From contig NZ_FQZQ01000008.1 of assembly GCF_900142085.1 (NCBI RefSeq), forward strand, positions 62,001 to 126,000: a stretch of DNA of 64,000 nt. The letters are read 5' to 3'. This DNA is from Shimia gijangensis (GTDB taxonomy: Bacteria; Pseudomonadota; Alphaproteobacteria; Rhodobacterales; Rhodobacteraceae). Of the stretch, positions 1 through 9,409 are shown one piece after another. A program made the translations under genes and the position numbers. The notes beneath the pieces were generated by a model. It was not told the origin of the DNA, did no database searches, and saw nothing but the letters and a program-made list of their open reading frames with translations. Position 1 is the stretch's first letter. Each line of letters opens with the position of its first letter.

Positions 1-1
1 G

Positions 2-262
2 GTGGTGAAACAACTGACCGCCGGGGCGCATCTGTTTGAGAAGGGCGCTGATCCGGTTCGTGTGAACGAGCAGGGCTATACCACGTCAGTCGGGTTTTCG
101 CCCACGCTAGAAACCTATCTTGGGCTTGGGTTTTTGAGAAACGGGCGTGCTCGCCATGGTGAAGAGATCCAGATGGTGGATCACTTGCGTGGCATCACAA
201 CCCAATGTGTGGTCTGTGATCCGGTATTTATTGATCCTGAAGGAGGACGTGTTCGTGGTTGA
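2..262 (+). CDS. soxA: Sarcosine oxidase alpha subunit, C-terminal fragment
   Basis: Only the last 86 codons are present; the gene begins before the window. The fragment resembles the end of the GcvT-like aminomethyltransferase domain of heterotetrameric sarcosine oxidase alpha, with the typical SPTLETYLGLGFLRNGRARHG stretch followed by a VDHLRG segment. The full enzyme oxidatively demethylates sarcosine and passes the C1 unit to tetrahydrofolate. The stop codon overlaps the start of the next gene, which reads as the gamma subunit, so the two are translationally coupled. The family call rests on this fragment plus the soxG neighbour. Confidence 0.85.
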   Translation: MVKQLTAGAHLFEKGADPVRVNEQGYTTSVGFSPTLETYLGLGFLRNGRARHGEEIQMVDHLRGITTQCVVCDPVFIDPEGGRVRG

Positions 263-806
263 TTTGATGGCAAAATCGCCCTGTGACGGGCTGCTTCCGG
301 TTGAGCATGGTGGCGTTTCGCTGAGTGAGATTGACATGACCGTGCTGACCTCAGTCTCCCCATACAAAGGTCAGGACAAGGCTTTGTCGGCTGCGCTGAA
401 AGAAGCACATGGAATGGCGTTTCCCGGGATCAACCGGGCCACGGGCAAAGAAGGGGCGCGTGCGATCTGGTTTGGACAAGGTCAGGCAATGCTCATCGGG
501 CCGGATCCGGCCTCTTCGCTTTGCGTGCATGCTGCGGTGACGGATCAATCTGATGCCTGGGTTTTGGTGCGGCTTGAAGGAGGCAGAGCCGAAGATGTGC
601 TGGCCCGTTTGGTGCCGGTTGATCTGCGGCAGGCAGCTTTTAAACGTGGACACACGGCGCGCACCCAATTGCAGCACATGATGATCTCAGTCACCCGCAC
701 GGGGGACAGCAGTTTTTTGATAATGGCCTTCCGATCCATGGCCAAAACCCTTGTGCATGATCTGGAAACTGCCATGCGGGGGGTTGCGGCAAGGCACGCG
801 GGCTGA
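255..806 (+). CDS. soxG: Sarcosine oxidase gamma subunit
   Basis: A 183-residue protein resembling SoxG, the small structural subunit of heterotetrameric sarcosine oxidase. I place the start at GTG 255 because AGGAGG at 241-246 sits 8 nt upstream; ATG 267 would be about 20 nt away. The gene overlaps the soxA stop by 8 nt. No catalytic motif is expected in this subunit, so the assignment depends on position, size and a general match (IWFGQGQAMLIGP region) to the family. Confidence 0.8.
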   Translation: MVDLMAKSPCDGLLPVEHGGVSLSEIDMTVLTSVSPYKGQDKALSAALKEAHGMAFPGINRATGKEGARAIWFGQGQAMLIGPDPASSLCVHAAVTDQSDAWVLVRLEGGRAEDVLARLVPVDLRQAAFKRGHTARTQLQHMMISVTRTGDSSFLIMAFRSMAKTLVHDLETAMRGVAARHAG

Positions 807-849
807 CATCTATAGAGGGTCTGCCTGTTGCTGCCAAAAGGTGTATCCA

Positions 850-1158
850 ATGCGTAATCTTACCATCGCTTCTTGCCTGAGCCTTGTTGTTTTATCGTCG
901 CCCGTTTTTGCGGACAAAGCTGAAGAGTGCCAGTTGCAGGCTGATATTGTGACCCGCGCAACAGAATTGCGCATCGAACGCAACAGCCAGAAAAAGACAC
1001 TTGAGATCATGACCTCTGGCGAAGATGAAGCCGTTGCGGAAGCATATATCGGGGCTGTTCCGGCGATTGTGGACTGGATTTACACGCTGAAGCGCAAAGA
1101 ACTGAAGCAAGAGGTCGGCCCGGGTGAGTCCTACTATAGCTCCTGCGTTGCACAATAA
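850..1158 (+). CDS. Small secreted protein of unknown function
   Basis: A 102-residue protein with a clear Sec signal peptide: basic start (MRN), hydrophobic core and a probable cleavage after VFA near residue 20. The mature part is about 80 residues and has two cysteines, near its start (EEC) and four residues from its end, which could form a disulfide. The ATG at 850 was chosen over longer in-frame extensions because only it gives a signal peptide directly. I do not recognise the family. It lies between soxG and dnaG on the same strand. Confidence 0.65.
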   Translation: MRNLTIASCLSLVVLSSPVFADKAEECQLQADIVTRATELRIERNSQKKTLEIMTSGEDEAVAEAYIGAVPAIVDWIYTLKRKELKQEVGPGESYYSSCVAQ

Positions 1159-1163
1159 CTGGA

Positions 1164-1177
1164 AAGAGGCGCCTCTT
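1164..1177. repeat. Perfect 14-bp palindrome before dnaG
   Basis: AAGAGGCGCCTCTT reads identically on both strands. It lies 17 bp before the dnaG ATG and just after the stop of the upstream secreted-protein gene. It has no loop and no T-run, so it is not a standard terminator. It could be a regulator site or chance. Confidence 0.4.
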
Positions 1178-1194
1178 GCGCCCATATTTGATCG

Positions 1195-3132
1195 ATGAGC
1201 CTGCCACCCGGATTTCTGGATGAATTGCGCACCCGCACCAGCCTGACACAGGTGGTGGGGCGTAAAGTCATGTGGGATGCACGCAAATCCAATCAAGGCA
1301 AGGGCGACATGTGGTCTCCGTGCCCATTTCATCAGGAAAAAACTGCATCCTTTCACGTCGATGACCGCAAGGGTTTCTATTATTGTTTTGGGTGTCACGC
1401 TAAAGGGGATGCAATTTCCTTTGTGCAGGAAACCGAAAATGTCGGTTTCATGGAGGCAATCCGTATTCTTGCTGATGAAGCCGGAATGCAGATGCCAGCG
1501 CGTGATCCCCGAGCGCAGGAAAAGTCCGACCGACGTACGCTGTTGGTTGAGGTTATGGAACAAGCGGCCCAGTTTTTCCGTCTGCAGTTGAAAACCGGCG
1601 CTGGAACGACGGCGCGGGACTATTTAGATGGTCGCGGGCTGGGTGAAGCCGCCCGGGACCGCTGGGAAGTTGGCTTTGCACCCGATGGATGGCAGGCGCT
1701 GTGGGATCACCTGACGGCAAAGGGCGTTGAGGCTGATCTGATTATAGGCTGCGGATTGGCGAAACCGTCGACCAAAGGCGGCAAACCTTATGACACGTTC
1801 CGCAACCGCATAATGTTCCCGATCCGCGACGCCCGAGGGCGCTGTATCGCTTTTGGCGGCCGCGCGATGGACCCAAATGACAACGCCAAATATCTGAACA
1901 GCCCTGAGACGGAATTGTTCGACAAGGGTCGCAGCCTATACAATCACGCCCCCGCCCGCGAGGCGGCTGGTAGAGGTCAGCAATTGCTGGTCGCCGAAGG
2001 TTACATGGACGTGATTGCCCTTGGCGAAGCGGGATTTGGCGCGTCCGTCGCGCCTTTGGGTACAGCGATTACCGAAAACCAGCTGGAGCTTTTGTGGCGC
2101 ATCGCGCCCGAACCGGTGATTGCGCTGGATGGCGACAAGGCGGGTCTGCGCGCCGCTATGCGGTTGATTGATCTGGCGCTTCCTCTTCTTGAAGCCGGAA
2201 AATCTCTTCGCTTTGCCTTGATGCCCGAAGGGCAGGACCCGGACGATGTGATCCGTGCCAAAGGGGCAAGAGCCGTTCAAAAGGTGCTTGAAGCCGCAAT
2301 CCCTATGGTGGACTTGCTTTGGCAACGCGAAATTGAGGGCAAGATTTTCGACAGCCCTGAACGCAAAGCGGCGTTGGACAAGGCGCTGCGCGAAAAGATC
2401 ATGCTAATCCGCGACCCGTCCATTCGCCGGCACTATGGCGACGCGATCAAAGACATGCGGTGGCAATTGTTTCGGCCCCAGCGAGGTGGAGGGGGATTTC
2501 GCGGCAAAGGCAAATGGAACGCCCAACCCAAGGTGCAGACCGACACGCGCGCCTCGATGTTGGCAGCATCTCATGGGGCCGTTGAGCAGCGCCTGCGTGA
2601 AGCGGTTATTCTGGCGGTTGCACTTTGCACTCCCGAGGTTCTCGACGATTTTGAACATGAGATTGAGCGGTTGGAGTGTCAGGATCCGGAAAACGCACGC
2701 CTGCGAGATGCTTTGTTGCGTTATGCCAACAGTCCCGATCCGCGCGCCGCGATAGAACAAGCTTTGGGGCCTGAGGCTGTTGAAAAGCTGCTGCGCCACC
2801 CCCATGTGGCGATTGCGCCCGCCGTGCGTCGCCCTGGTGATGTGGAAATGGCACGCCTGACCCTGAGCGAAGAGCTGGCCAAACTCACAACCGAACACGG
2901 GCTAACGGTCGAGATTGCCGAAGCAGAAGAAGACTTGCGAGGGGTTGCAGACGAAGCTGTCACCTGGAGACTTGGGCAGGCGGCCCAAGCCCGTAACCGC
3001 GCTTTGCAAAGCAGGCAAGAAGACAGCGGAGATTTTGACGTTGGCCCAAACGGGGCACCGATCGACAAAGAAGAGCGTGCCGCACTGGACGCATTGATGG
3101 AACGAATTGGCTCTCCGAAGAAATCCAGCTAG
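1195..3132 (+). CDS. dnaG: DNA primase
   Basis: DnaG synthesises the RNA primers for lagging-strand replication and contacts the DnaB helicase. The 645-residue length is normal. The N-terminal CHC2 zinc finger is visible with C43, H46, C64 and C67 as ligands. The catalytic TOPRIM domain follows, roughly residues 260-345, with the VAEGYMDVIAL motif (catalytic Glu) and ALDGDKAG (metal-binding Asp pair). The C-terminal third is more variable and holds the helicase-binding region. It is followed by rpoD, the classical macromolecular-synthesis order without rpsU in front. No strong Shine-Dalgarno is seen before ATG 1195. Confidence 0.98.
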   Translation: MSLPPGFLDELRTRTSLTQVVGRKVMWDARKSNQGKGDMWSPCPFHQEKTASFHVDDRKGFYYCFGCHAKGDAISFVQETENVGFMEAIRILADEAGMQMPARDPRAQEKSDRRTLLVEVMEQAAQFFRLQLKTGAGTTARDYLDGRGLGEAARDRWEVGFAPDGWQALWDHLTAKGVEADLIIGCGLAKPSTKGGKPYDTFRNRIMFPIRDARGRCIAFGGRAMDPNDNAKYLNSPETELFDKGRSLYNHAPAREAAGRGQQLLVAEGYMDVIALGEAGFGASVAPLGTAITENQLELLWRIAPEPVIALDGDKAGLRAAMRLIDLALPLLEAGKSLRFALMPEGQDPDDVIRAKGARAVQKVLEAAIPMVDLLWQREIEGKIFDSPERKAALDKALREKIMLIRDPSIRRHYGDAIKDMRWQLFRPQRGGGGFRGKGKWNAQPKVQTDTRASMLAASHGAVEQRLREAVILAVALCTPEVLDDFEHEIERLECQDPENARLRDALLRYANSPDPRAAIEQALGPEAVEKLLRHPHVAIAPAVRRPGDVEMARLTLSEELAKLTTEHGLTVEIAEAEEDLRGVADEAVTWRLGQAAQARNRALQSRQEDSGDFDVGPNGAPIDKEERAALDALMERIGSPKKSS

Positions 3133-3188
3133 GCGTTTGCTGGGCTTTCCGTTGAGGAGCAGGTAAAGGAATCAGGGTAAACGGGTTG

Positions 3189-3220
3189 CGAATCACTCAA
3201 TCTAACGATTGATTCGTTTT
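3189..3220 (+). terminator. Weak hairpin in dnaG-rpoD gap
   Basis: CGAATCA (3189-3195) pairs with TGATTCG (3210-3216) and is followed by TTTT. A second GCGAATCACYC copy lies at 3222-3232. The stem is A/T-rich and short, so it may be a weak terminator or a 5'-UTR structure of rpoD. Confidence 0.3.
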
Positions 3221-3258
3221 AGCGAATCACCCACGAGCCCTTTTTGCAGGAGCACCGC

Positions 3259-5241
3259 ATGGCCGCCAAAGATACCGACGACCGTAAGTCCACTGACCAA
3301 GAGGCCGAATCCTCGCTGGATATGAGCCAGACAGCCGTCAAAAAGATGATCGCTGAGGCTCGGGAGAAGGGCTACATCACCTATGATCAGCTGAATCAGG
3401 TTTTGCCCCCCGATCAGGTGAGTTCCGAACAGATTGAAGACGTGATGTCGATGCTGTCGGAAATGGGCATCAACATCATTGAAGATGAAGAAGCCGAAGA
3501 AGAAGATCAAAAATCTACCGCAGTGGTCGACACATCGTCGGCCAACCGTGAGGTCACTCTGGGCTCTGGCACCGCTGAAAAGCTGGACCGCACAGATGAT
3601 CCGGTGCGCATGTACCTGCGCGAAATGGGCTCAGTTGAACTGTTGAGTCGCGAGGGCGAAATCGCCATCGCCAAGCGTATCGAAGCTGGCCGTAACACGA
3701 TGATTGCCGGGCTTTGCGAAAGCCCGCTGACATTTCAGGCGATCACCATCTGGCGCGACGAACTTTTGTCTGAAGACATTCTGTTGCGCGATGTGATCGA
3801 CCTTGAGACCACATTTGGCAATCAGATGGGAGAAGAGGAAGAAGAACCCGTAGTTGATACCTCGAACGTCAATGCCGCTCCCAAGAAAGAAGGCGAAGAC
3901 AGCCCCGAGCTGGACGCCGATGGCAACCCGATTGCCAAGGACGACGACGACGACGAAGACGAACAGGCCAACATGTCGCTCGCGGCAATGGAAGCGGCAC
4001 TGAAGCCACGGGTTCTCGAAACTCTGGACCTGATTGCGCGTGATTTTGCCTTGTTGTCGGAAATGCAGGACGCCCGGATCAGCGCGACCTTGAATGAAGA
4101 TGATACGTTCTCGAAAAAAGCTGAGGACAAGTATCAAAAACTGCGCGCCGAGATCGTTCTTTTGGTAAATGAACTGCACCTGCACAACAACCGCATCGAA
4201 GCATTGATTGACCAGCTCTACGGCATCAATCGCCGCGTGATGCAGATCGATGGCGCGATGGTCAAGCTTGCCGACCAAGCCCGGATCAACCGCCGCGAAT
4301 TCATTGAAGCCTACCGCGGTCGCGAGCTGGACCCGACTTGGCTCGAGGACATGAGCCAAAAGACAGGCCGTGGCTGGCAGATGTTTATGGAACGCTCAAA
4401 AGACAAAGTGCTGGAACTGCGCGCTGACATGGCTCAGGTCGGTACTTATGTGGGTCTGGATGTTTCTGAATTTCGCCGGATTGTGCAGCAAGTTCAAAAA
4501 GGTGAAAAAGAGGCGCGTCAAGCCAAGAAAGAAATGGTCGAAGCCAACCTGCGTCTGGTGATTTCGATTGCCAAAAAATACACCAACCGTGGGCTGCAAT
4601 TCCTTGATCTTATTCAGGAAGGTAACATTGGCCTGATGAAGGCGGTGGACAAGTTCGAATACCGTCGCGGGTACAAATTCTCGACCTATGCGACTTGGTG
4701 GATCCGTCAGGCAATCACCCGTTCGATTGCCGATCAGGCCCGCACCATCCGTATTCCGGTTCACATGATTGAAACGATCAACAAACTGGTTCGCACCGGT
4801 CGTCAGATGCTGCACGAGATTGGCCGCGAGCCGACGCCGGAAGAGCTGGCCGAGAAACTGCAAATGCCGCTTGAGAAAGTGCGCAAGGTGATGAAAATTG
4901 CCAAAGAGCCAATCAGCCTCGAAACCCCGATTGGCGACGAAGAAGACAGCCAACTGGGTGATTTCATCGAGGACAAGAATGCCGTTTTGCCATTGGACAG
5001 CGCCATTCAGGAAAACCTCAAGGAAACCACCACGCGGGTTCTGGCGTCGCTTACTCCACGCGAAGAACGGGTTTTGCGAATGCGGTTTGGTATCGGTATG
5101 AACACCGACCATACGCTGGAGGAAGTTGGCCAACAGTTCAGCGTGACCCGCGAACGCATTCGTCAGATTGAAGCGAAAGCCTTGCGGAAACTGAAACACC
5201 CCAGCCGGTCGCGAAAACTGCGCAGCTTCCTGGATCAGTGA
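3259..5241 (+). CDS. rpoD: RNA polymerase housekeeping sigma factor (sigma-70)
   Basis: Primary sigma factor directing RNA polymerase to housekeeping promoters. The 660-residue protein shows region 1.1, region 1.2 ([12 protein letters not shown]), a long acidic non-conserved region (run of five Asp near residue 230), regions 2.1-2.4 ([12 protein letters not shown] to [13 protein letters not shown]), region 3 and region 4.2 ([19 protein letters not shown]). I use ATG 3259, preceded by AGGAG at 3248-3252, rather than the in-frame TTG 15 nt upstream. It follows dnaG with a 126-bp gap and ends just before a strong terminator. Confidence 0.98.
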   Translation: MAAKDTDDRKSTDQEAESSLDMSQTAVKKMIAEAREKGYITYDQLNQVLPPDQVSSEQIEDVMSMLSEMGINIIEDEEAEEEDQKSTAVVDTSSANREVTLGSGTAEKLDRTDDPVRMYLREMGSVELLSREGEIAIAKRIEAGRNTMIAGLCESPLTFQAITIWRDELLSEDILLRDVIDLETTFGNQMGEEEEEPVVDTSNVNAAPKKEGEDSPELDADGNPIAKDDDDDEDEQANMSLAAMEAALKPRVLETLDLIARDFALLSEMQDARISATLNEDDTFSKKAEDKYQKLRAEIVLLVNELHLHNNRIEALIDQLYGINRRVMQIDGAMVKLADQARINRREFIEAYRGRELDPTWLEDMSQKTGRGWQMFMERSKDKVLELRADMAQVGTYVGLDVSEFRRIVQQVQKGEKEARQAKKEMVEANLRLVISIAKKYTNRGLQFLDLIQEGNIGLMKAVDKFEYRRGYKFSTYATWWIRQAITRSIADQARTIRIPVHMIETINKLVRTGRQMLHEIGREPTPEELAEKLQMPLEKVRKVMKIAKEPISLETPIGDEEDSQLGDFIEDKNAVLPLDSAIQENLKETTTRVLASLTPREERVLRMRFGIGMNTDHTLEEVGQQFSVTRERIRQIEAKALRKLKHPSRSRKLRSFLDQ

Positions 5242-5247
5242 TTAGAG

Positions 5248-5274
5248 CGGCGCCTTCGGGCGCCGTTTTCTTTG
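5248..5274 (+). terminator. Rho-independent terminator after rpoD
   Basis: CGGCGCC (5248-5254) and GGCGCCG (5259-5265) form a perfect 7-bp GC stem closed by a stable TTCG tetraloop, followed by TTTTCTTT. It starts 6 nt after the rpoD stop. Confidence 0.92.
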
Positions 5275-5340
5275 TAATGCCTGCACCCGATTTTGAATGC
5301 GCGAATATGATGCAGGAAGAATTCAAGTCAGGAGGCCCCC

Positions 5341-5634
5341 ATGTCATTTCTTAAAAAACTCTTCGGTGGAAGTGGTGAAAGCACGCCTGCGCCCAAGGCC
5401 GAACCGGTCGAATACAACGGCTTTTCAATCTACGCAGAGCCCATAAATGAAGGCTCCATTTTTCGGATTGCGGCGCGGATCGAAAAAGAAGTCGACGGTG
5501 AACGACGCACCCAACAACTTGTGCGGGCAGATACGCTGAACAACTCCGACATGGCCGCCGAGATTTCGTTGACTAAGGCCAAGCAAGTCATTGACGAGCG
5601 CGGTGAGCGACTTTTTGACGGGCCAAATGCCTGA
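5341..5634 (+). CDS. HlyU-family small protein
   Basis: A 97-residue protein matching the HlyU domain pattern I know from Rhodobacteraceae: an N-terminal MSFLKKLFGG lead, a YNGFSIYAEPINEGSIFRIA strand region, and a C-terminal helix ending in DERGERLF. HlyU in Vibrio is a transcription regulator of a haemolysin, but that is a different winged-helix fold in part of the literature, so the name should not be taken as proof of function. A strong Shine-Dalgarno (AGGAGG near 5330) precedes the ATG. It stands alone between rpoD and a dehydrogenase. Confidence 0.65.
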   Translation: MSFLKKLFGGSGESTPAPKAEPVEYNGFSIYAEPINEGSIFRIAARIEKEVDGERRTQQLVRADTLNNSDMAAEISLTKAKQVIDERGERLFDGPNA

Positions 5635-5725
5635 CGGAACATGCCTAATTTTCCGATCGGTGTCGTAAACAGGCCAGCCCTACCAGCGAGCCAAATGCCT
5701 TCTTCGCGTTAGGTAGGAGGACGAA

Positions 5726-6781
5726 ATGGCTAATCCAAGTAAATATAGCCCTGACACACGCCGGGTTTCGGTGTCAGCACGGGATGCGCATAAGATCATC
5801 ACCGGGCTAATGGCCCATCACGGATGCGCCCCGGAAGTTTGCAAAGACGTGGCCGATCATTTGATGGATTCAGAGTTCAGTGGTGTTGAATCCCATGGCG
5901 TGTGGCGTATCCACCAATATGCGAAATATTACGAAACCGGCTATTTGCGCGCCAACACGCAGGCGCGTCTCTATCAAAATGACAAGGGTGCCTGGTTGGT
6001 GGATGGAGGCGGCAGCATCGGAATTCCCGCCATGTCCATAGCTGTAAAGAATGTTGTGGCGCGGGCGAAGGACACTGGGATTGCGGCGATTGCGCTGCAT
6101 GATGTTGGGCACACCGGCAGGCTTGGGCGATTTGCCGAGGAGGCGGCAGATCAGGGCATGTTGTTGATCATTATCGGCGGAGGTGGGCGCGAGAACTGGA
6201 GATTGGTGGCCCCCTACGGTGGAGCCAAACCCCTGATGTCGACCAACCCTTATGCAATTGGTATTCCCGGCGGTGATCACGGTCCGGTTGTGATGGACTT
6301 TGCCACGTCTGCCGCTGCGGCAGGGTGGGTTTACGGCGCGCAAATTGCCGGAGCGTCGCTGCCGGATGGCGTTCTGATCGACAAAGAAGGGGCACCGACC
6401 AACAACCCGGACGACTATTTTGATGGGGGCGCTATTCTGACGGCAGGCGGGCCCAAAGGTTATGCTATGGCAGTGGCTGCTGAGATGATTGCAGAGGCGA
6501 TGCTCGGCCCGGTCACAACCGAATGCAACTGGCTGATGATCGCGGTGGACTGTGGTCTTTACCGCGAAGCGTCTGCAATGCAGAAAACTGCCGAAAGCAT
6601 TTTAGCCGAGTTGCGCCACTGCCCTCCGGCACAGGGTTTTGATCGCGTTGAGGTGCCGGGAGAACGGGAGCGTGCCGCACGTGATCGCAATCAGGACCAA
6701 CCAATTGAACTACCTGTCGCGACCTGGTTGGAAATACTTGAGCTTGCACGCGAGGCCGGCGTCTCTTTGCCGATGGAGTGA
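5726..6781 (+). CDS. Malate/L-lactate dehydrogenase family oxidoreductase
   Basis: A 351-residue member of the Ldh_2 family (malate, lactate, ureidoglycolate and related 2-hydroxyacid NAD(P)-dependent dehydrogenases). This family lacks a Rossmann fold. Supporting segments are ESHGVWRIHQYAKYYETG (family motif around the catalytic His), a GHTGRLGRFAE region, MSTNPYAIGIPG and PKGYAMAVAAEMI. The substrate cannot be read from sequence. A clear AGGAGG (5715-5721) lies before the ATG. The gene appears monocistronic. Confidence 0.85.
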   Translation: MANPSKYSPDTRRVSVSARDAHKIITGLMAHHGCAPEVCKDVADHLMDSEFSGVESHGVWRIHQYAKYYETGYLRANTQARLYQNDKGAWLVDGGGSIGIPAMSIAVKNVVARAKDTGIAAIALHDVGHTGRLGRFAEEAADQGMLLIIIGGGGRENWRLVAPYGGAKPLMSTNPYAIGIPGGDHGPVVMDFATSAAAAGWVYGAQIAGASLPDGVLIDKEGAPTNNPDDYFDGGAILTAGGPKGYAMAVAAEMIAEAMLGPVTTECNWLMIAVDCGLYREASAMQKTAESILAELRHCPPAQGFDRVEVPGERERAARDRNQDQPIELPVATWLEILELAREAGVSLPME

Positions 6782-6866
6782 TGGCGCAAGCACTTTTACC
6801 GAACTGCTATTGAACAAGCCGTTGAACGCACATTAGATTATTGGTAGTCCAGCTAACAGAGGTCCC

Positions 6867-7286
6867 ATGTTCTTACGTCGTTTTATCCCCGCTTTTGTTG
6901 CAACGACTATGATTGCCACGACGGCCATTGCATTTGGGATTGTTCCCTGGCGCGTGAACTTGCTGCCGGGAAAGGGAAACTTCGAAGTCATTGAAGGAGC
7001 TGGTTCCGGCAATCAGAGATTTTGGTGCGAGGCCGGGAAATTCGCGGCCGGTCCTTTACGAGCGCGCGGGAATACGCGGATGTATATTCTGACACCAACT
7101 GGCCCGGCCAAAACACAAGCGAACTCTTTTGGCGTTGGTTTCACGATTGCTCCAACTCAGGAAATTCTGGATGCCGCCAATCGACCCGGTGATGGGGGGA
7201 ATTATTCAGTGTCCATCACTAAGGTCGGCTACAATCTGACGGTCAGCCATGCGCGTGGGTTTTGCGGTCGAAATATCCTGTTCTAA
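6867..7286 (+). CDS. Secreted protein of unknown function
   Basis: A 139-residue protein with a probable Sec signal peptide (MFLRRFIPAFVATTMIATTA, cleavage near residue 22). The mature part carries two cysteines (WCEAG and GFCGR) that could pair. I do not recognise the family. It lies 85 bp after the dehydrogenase and 54 bp before the dehalogenase, on the same strand. Confidence 0.65.
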   Translation: MFLRRFIPAFVATTMIATTAIAFGIVPWRVNLLPGKGNFEVIEGAGSGNQRFWCEAGKFAAGPLRARGNTRMYILTPTGPAKTQANSFGVGFTIAPTQEILDAANRPGDGGNYSVSITKVGYNLTVSHARGFCGRNILF

Positions 7287-7340
7287 ACAACGTTTGTTAG
7301 AAGCTCAGCAGATTTGACAGGGGGGCACGAACCGGAGGAG

Positions 7341-8210
7341 ATGTTTGTGGAAAAGCAATTCGTTGACGTGAATGGTCAGAAAATGGCCTATGTCGAGATC
7401 GGATCCGGGCGGCCGATTGTGTTTCTGCACGGCAATCCTACGTCCTCCTATCTGTGGCGCAACGTGATGCCAGAATTGGCGCATCTTGGACGATGTATCG
7501 CGCCTGACCTGATCGGTATGGGCGACAGCGCCAAATTGCCAGATGCAGAACAAGACACTTATACGTTTCAAACGCACCGAGCTTATCTGGATGGTTTCTT
7601 TAAAGCTCTGGACTTGCGTGAAGACGTGCTTTTTATCATCCATGACTGGGGATCGGCCTTGGGGTTCGATTGGGCCAATCGACATCGAGGGTCCGTGTCA
7701 GGTATCGCCTATATGGAGGGGATCGTGACACCGCTGGCAGGCTGGGATCAATTCAATCCCCGAGCCGCACCAGTGTTTCAGGCCTTTCGTACCGAAGCGG
7801 GTGAAGACATGATCCTGGATAAAAACATGTTCATCGAGCGTGTTTTGCCGGGGTCGATTTTGCGTGATCTGACCCCGGAGGAAATGGATGAATATCGCCG
7901 TCCGTTTCTGAACCGAGAGGATCGTTGGCCGACCTTGACCTGGCCTCGTCAAATCCCGGTTGGTAATGACCCTGTAGATGTAACCGAAATCGTGCGGGCC
8001 TATAGTGAATGGCTTGCAGTTAGTGAGATGCCTAAATTGTTTGTCAACGCTGAACCAGGGGCTATTCTGGTAGGGGCTGTGCGCGAGATATGCCGAGGTT
8101 GGCCGAATCAAAGTGAAGTCACGGTCGCAGGCAGTCATTTCATTCAGGAAGACAGCGGCCCTGAGATTGGGCGCGCCGTTGCGGAATGGATCACGATTAA
8201 TGGGATATAG
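7341..8210 (+). CDS. Haloalkane dehalogenase (alpha/beta hydrolase, LinB/DhaA type)
   Basis: Hydrolyses carbon-halogen bonds to an alcohol and halide. Counting from ATG 7341 the complete pentad of subfamily HLD-II can be placed: N32 (HGNPTSS) and W103 bind halide, D102 (HDWGS) is the nucleophile, E126 (YMEG) the catalytic acid and H266 (GSHFIQED) the base. The spacing equals that of LinB with a constant offset of six. Length (289 residues) is typical. GGAGG at 7334-7338 lies only 2 nt from ATG 7341 but 8 nt from GTG 7347, so the true start may be two codons later. The natural substrate is unknown. Confidence 0.9.
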   Translation: MFVEKQFVDVNGQKMAYVEIGSGRPIVFLHGNPTSSYLWRNVMPELAHLGRCIAPDLIGMGDSAKLPDAEQDTYTFQTHRAYLDGFFKALDLREDVLFIIHDWGSALGFDWANRHRGSVSGIAYMEGIVTPLAGWDQFNPRAAPVFQAFRTEAGEDMILDKNMFIERVLPGSILRDLTPEEMDEYRRPFLNREDRWPTLTWPRQIPVGNDPVDVTEIVRAYSEWLAVSEMPKLFVNAEPGAILVGAVREICRGWPNQSEVTVAGSHFIQEDSGPEIGRAVAEWITINGI

Positions 8211-8232
8211 GGGCGTTGCCCCTCGCGTTTTT
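8209..8232 (+). terminator. Probable terminator after dehalogenase
   Basis: AGGGGC (8209-8214) pairs with GCCCCT (8218-8223) over a 3-nt loop, followed after four bases by TTTTT. The stem begins inside the dehalogenase stop codon. The stem-to-T spacing is slightly long, so it is of moderate strength. Confidence 0.5.
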
Positions 8233-8279
8233 AGCGCTCACCCCAGAGTAATTCTGAAAAAGTAAAAGCCGGGTTGATG

Positions 8280-8699
8280 ATGCAGCGAGAATTTTCACTC
8301 CAGACCCATGGACAGGGGCTTTATGAGTTTACACGGGGTGTTGTCGCGTGGGTGGAAGACTGCGAAGTGGATACTGGGCTATTGACCTTGTTTGTACGGC
8401 ACACATCCTGCAGCTTGTTGATCCAGGAAAATGCGGACCCGGAAGTCCAAACTGATCTGCAAAATTTTTTTCACCGATTGGTGCCTCCGAGCACGGACCC
8501 ATCGATGTCTTACCTGACCCATACTTATGAGGGTCCCGACGACATGCCGGCCCATATCAAGGCGGCGATGATGCCGGTGTCTTTGTCGATTCCGATTTCG
8601 GCAGGCAACGCGGTGTTGGGCACATGGCAGGGGATTTACCTGTTCGAGCATAGAAATACGCCGCACACGCGGAGCGTGGCGGCGCATATTCTTGCATGA
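8280..8699 (+). CDS. YjbQ family protein (UPF0047)
   Basis: A protein of about 139 residues matching the YjbQ family, described as having a low-level thiamine-phosphate synthase activity and a trimeric fold. Diagnostic stretches are LFVRHTSCSLLIQENADPEV (conserved HTSC core), a DDMPAHIKA segment and LGTWQGIYLFEHR near the end. ATG codons at 8277 and 8280 are adjacent; neither has a strong ribosome site, so the start is uncertain by one codon. Confidence 0.88.
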   Translation: MQREFSLQTHGQGLYEFTRGVVAWVEDCEVDTGLLTLFVRHTSCSLLIQENADPEVQTDLQNFFHRLVPPSTDPSMSYLTHTYEGPDDMPAHIKAAMMPVSLSIPISAGNAVLGTWQGIYLFEHRNTPHTRSVAAHILA

Positions 8700-8921
8700 A
8701 TAGGAAGTCTTGGAGGAACTTCTTAGACCCTAGATGGGGATAAAAACCGGTTTGCAACAGGGGGAATGAAAAAAATAATTCCCCGTGACGGCGAAAATTC
8801 ATCATGTTGCGGTTGAAATTGCCCCCTACCCAAACCCTAGCGGCTGACCTATAGTGCCTGTGGATAAGTTGGGATTGCACCCAACTGCCAGAGGCAGAGA
8901 CAAAACTGAAGGGGAAGGCCT

Positions 8922-9389
8922 ATGCGCTGCCCGTTTTGCGGAAATATCGACACTCAAGTCAAAGATTCACGTCCAGCCGAGGATCATGTTTCGATCCGGA
9001 GGCGCCGGTTTTGTCCGGCGTGCGGTGGACGGTTCACCACCTATGAACGCGTGCAACTGCGCGATCTGGTGGTTGTGAAAACCAATGGCCGTCGGGAAGA
9101 CTTTGATCGTGACAAACTGGAGCGCTCAATTCGTATTTCAATGCAGAAACGACCGGTAGACCCAGAGCGCATCGATCAGATGATTTCGGGTATTGTGCGG
9201 CGGCTTGAGAGTATGGGCGAGACCGATATTCCATCAAAAACGATCGGTGAGATCGTGATGGAGGCGCTGGCCCGGATCGACACTGTGGCCTATGTGCGGT
9301 TTGCCAGTGTTTACAAGAACTTCCAGGCAGCAGATGACTTTGACAAATTTGTCTCTGAGCTGCGTCCTGATACGCCGCCGGAAGAGTAA
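8922..9389 (+). CDS. nrdR: Transcriptional repressor of ribonucleotide reductase genes
   Basis: NrdR represses nrd operons when deoxynucleotide levels are high. The 155-residue protein begins with the zinc ribbon MRCPFCG...[16 protein letters not shown] (four Cys) and continues with the ATP-cone domain ([20 protein letters not shown]). Length is normal. It lies directly before ribD, an arrangement common in many bacteria. I found no NrdR box in front of it. Confidence 0.97.
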   Translation: MRCPFCGNIDTQVKDSRPAEDHVSIRRRRFCPACGGRFTTYERVQLRDLVVVKTNGRREDFDRDKLERSIRISMQKRPVDPERIDQMISGIVRRLESMGETDIPSKTIGEIVMEALARIDTVAYVRFASVYKNFQAADDFDKFVSELRPDTPPEE

Positions 9390-9409
9390 CCCTGTCTGAC
9401 AGACGCTAT

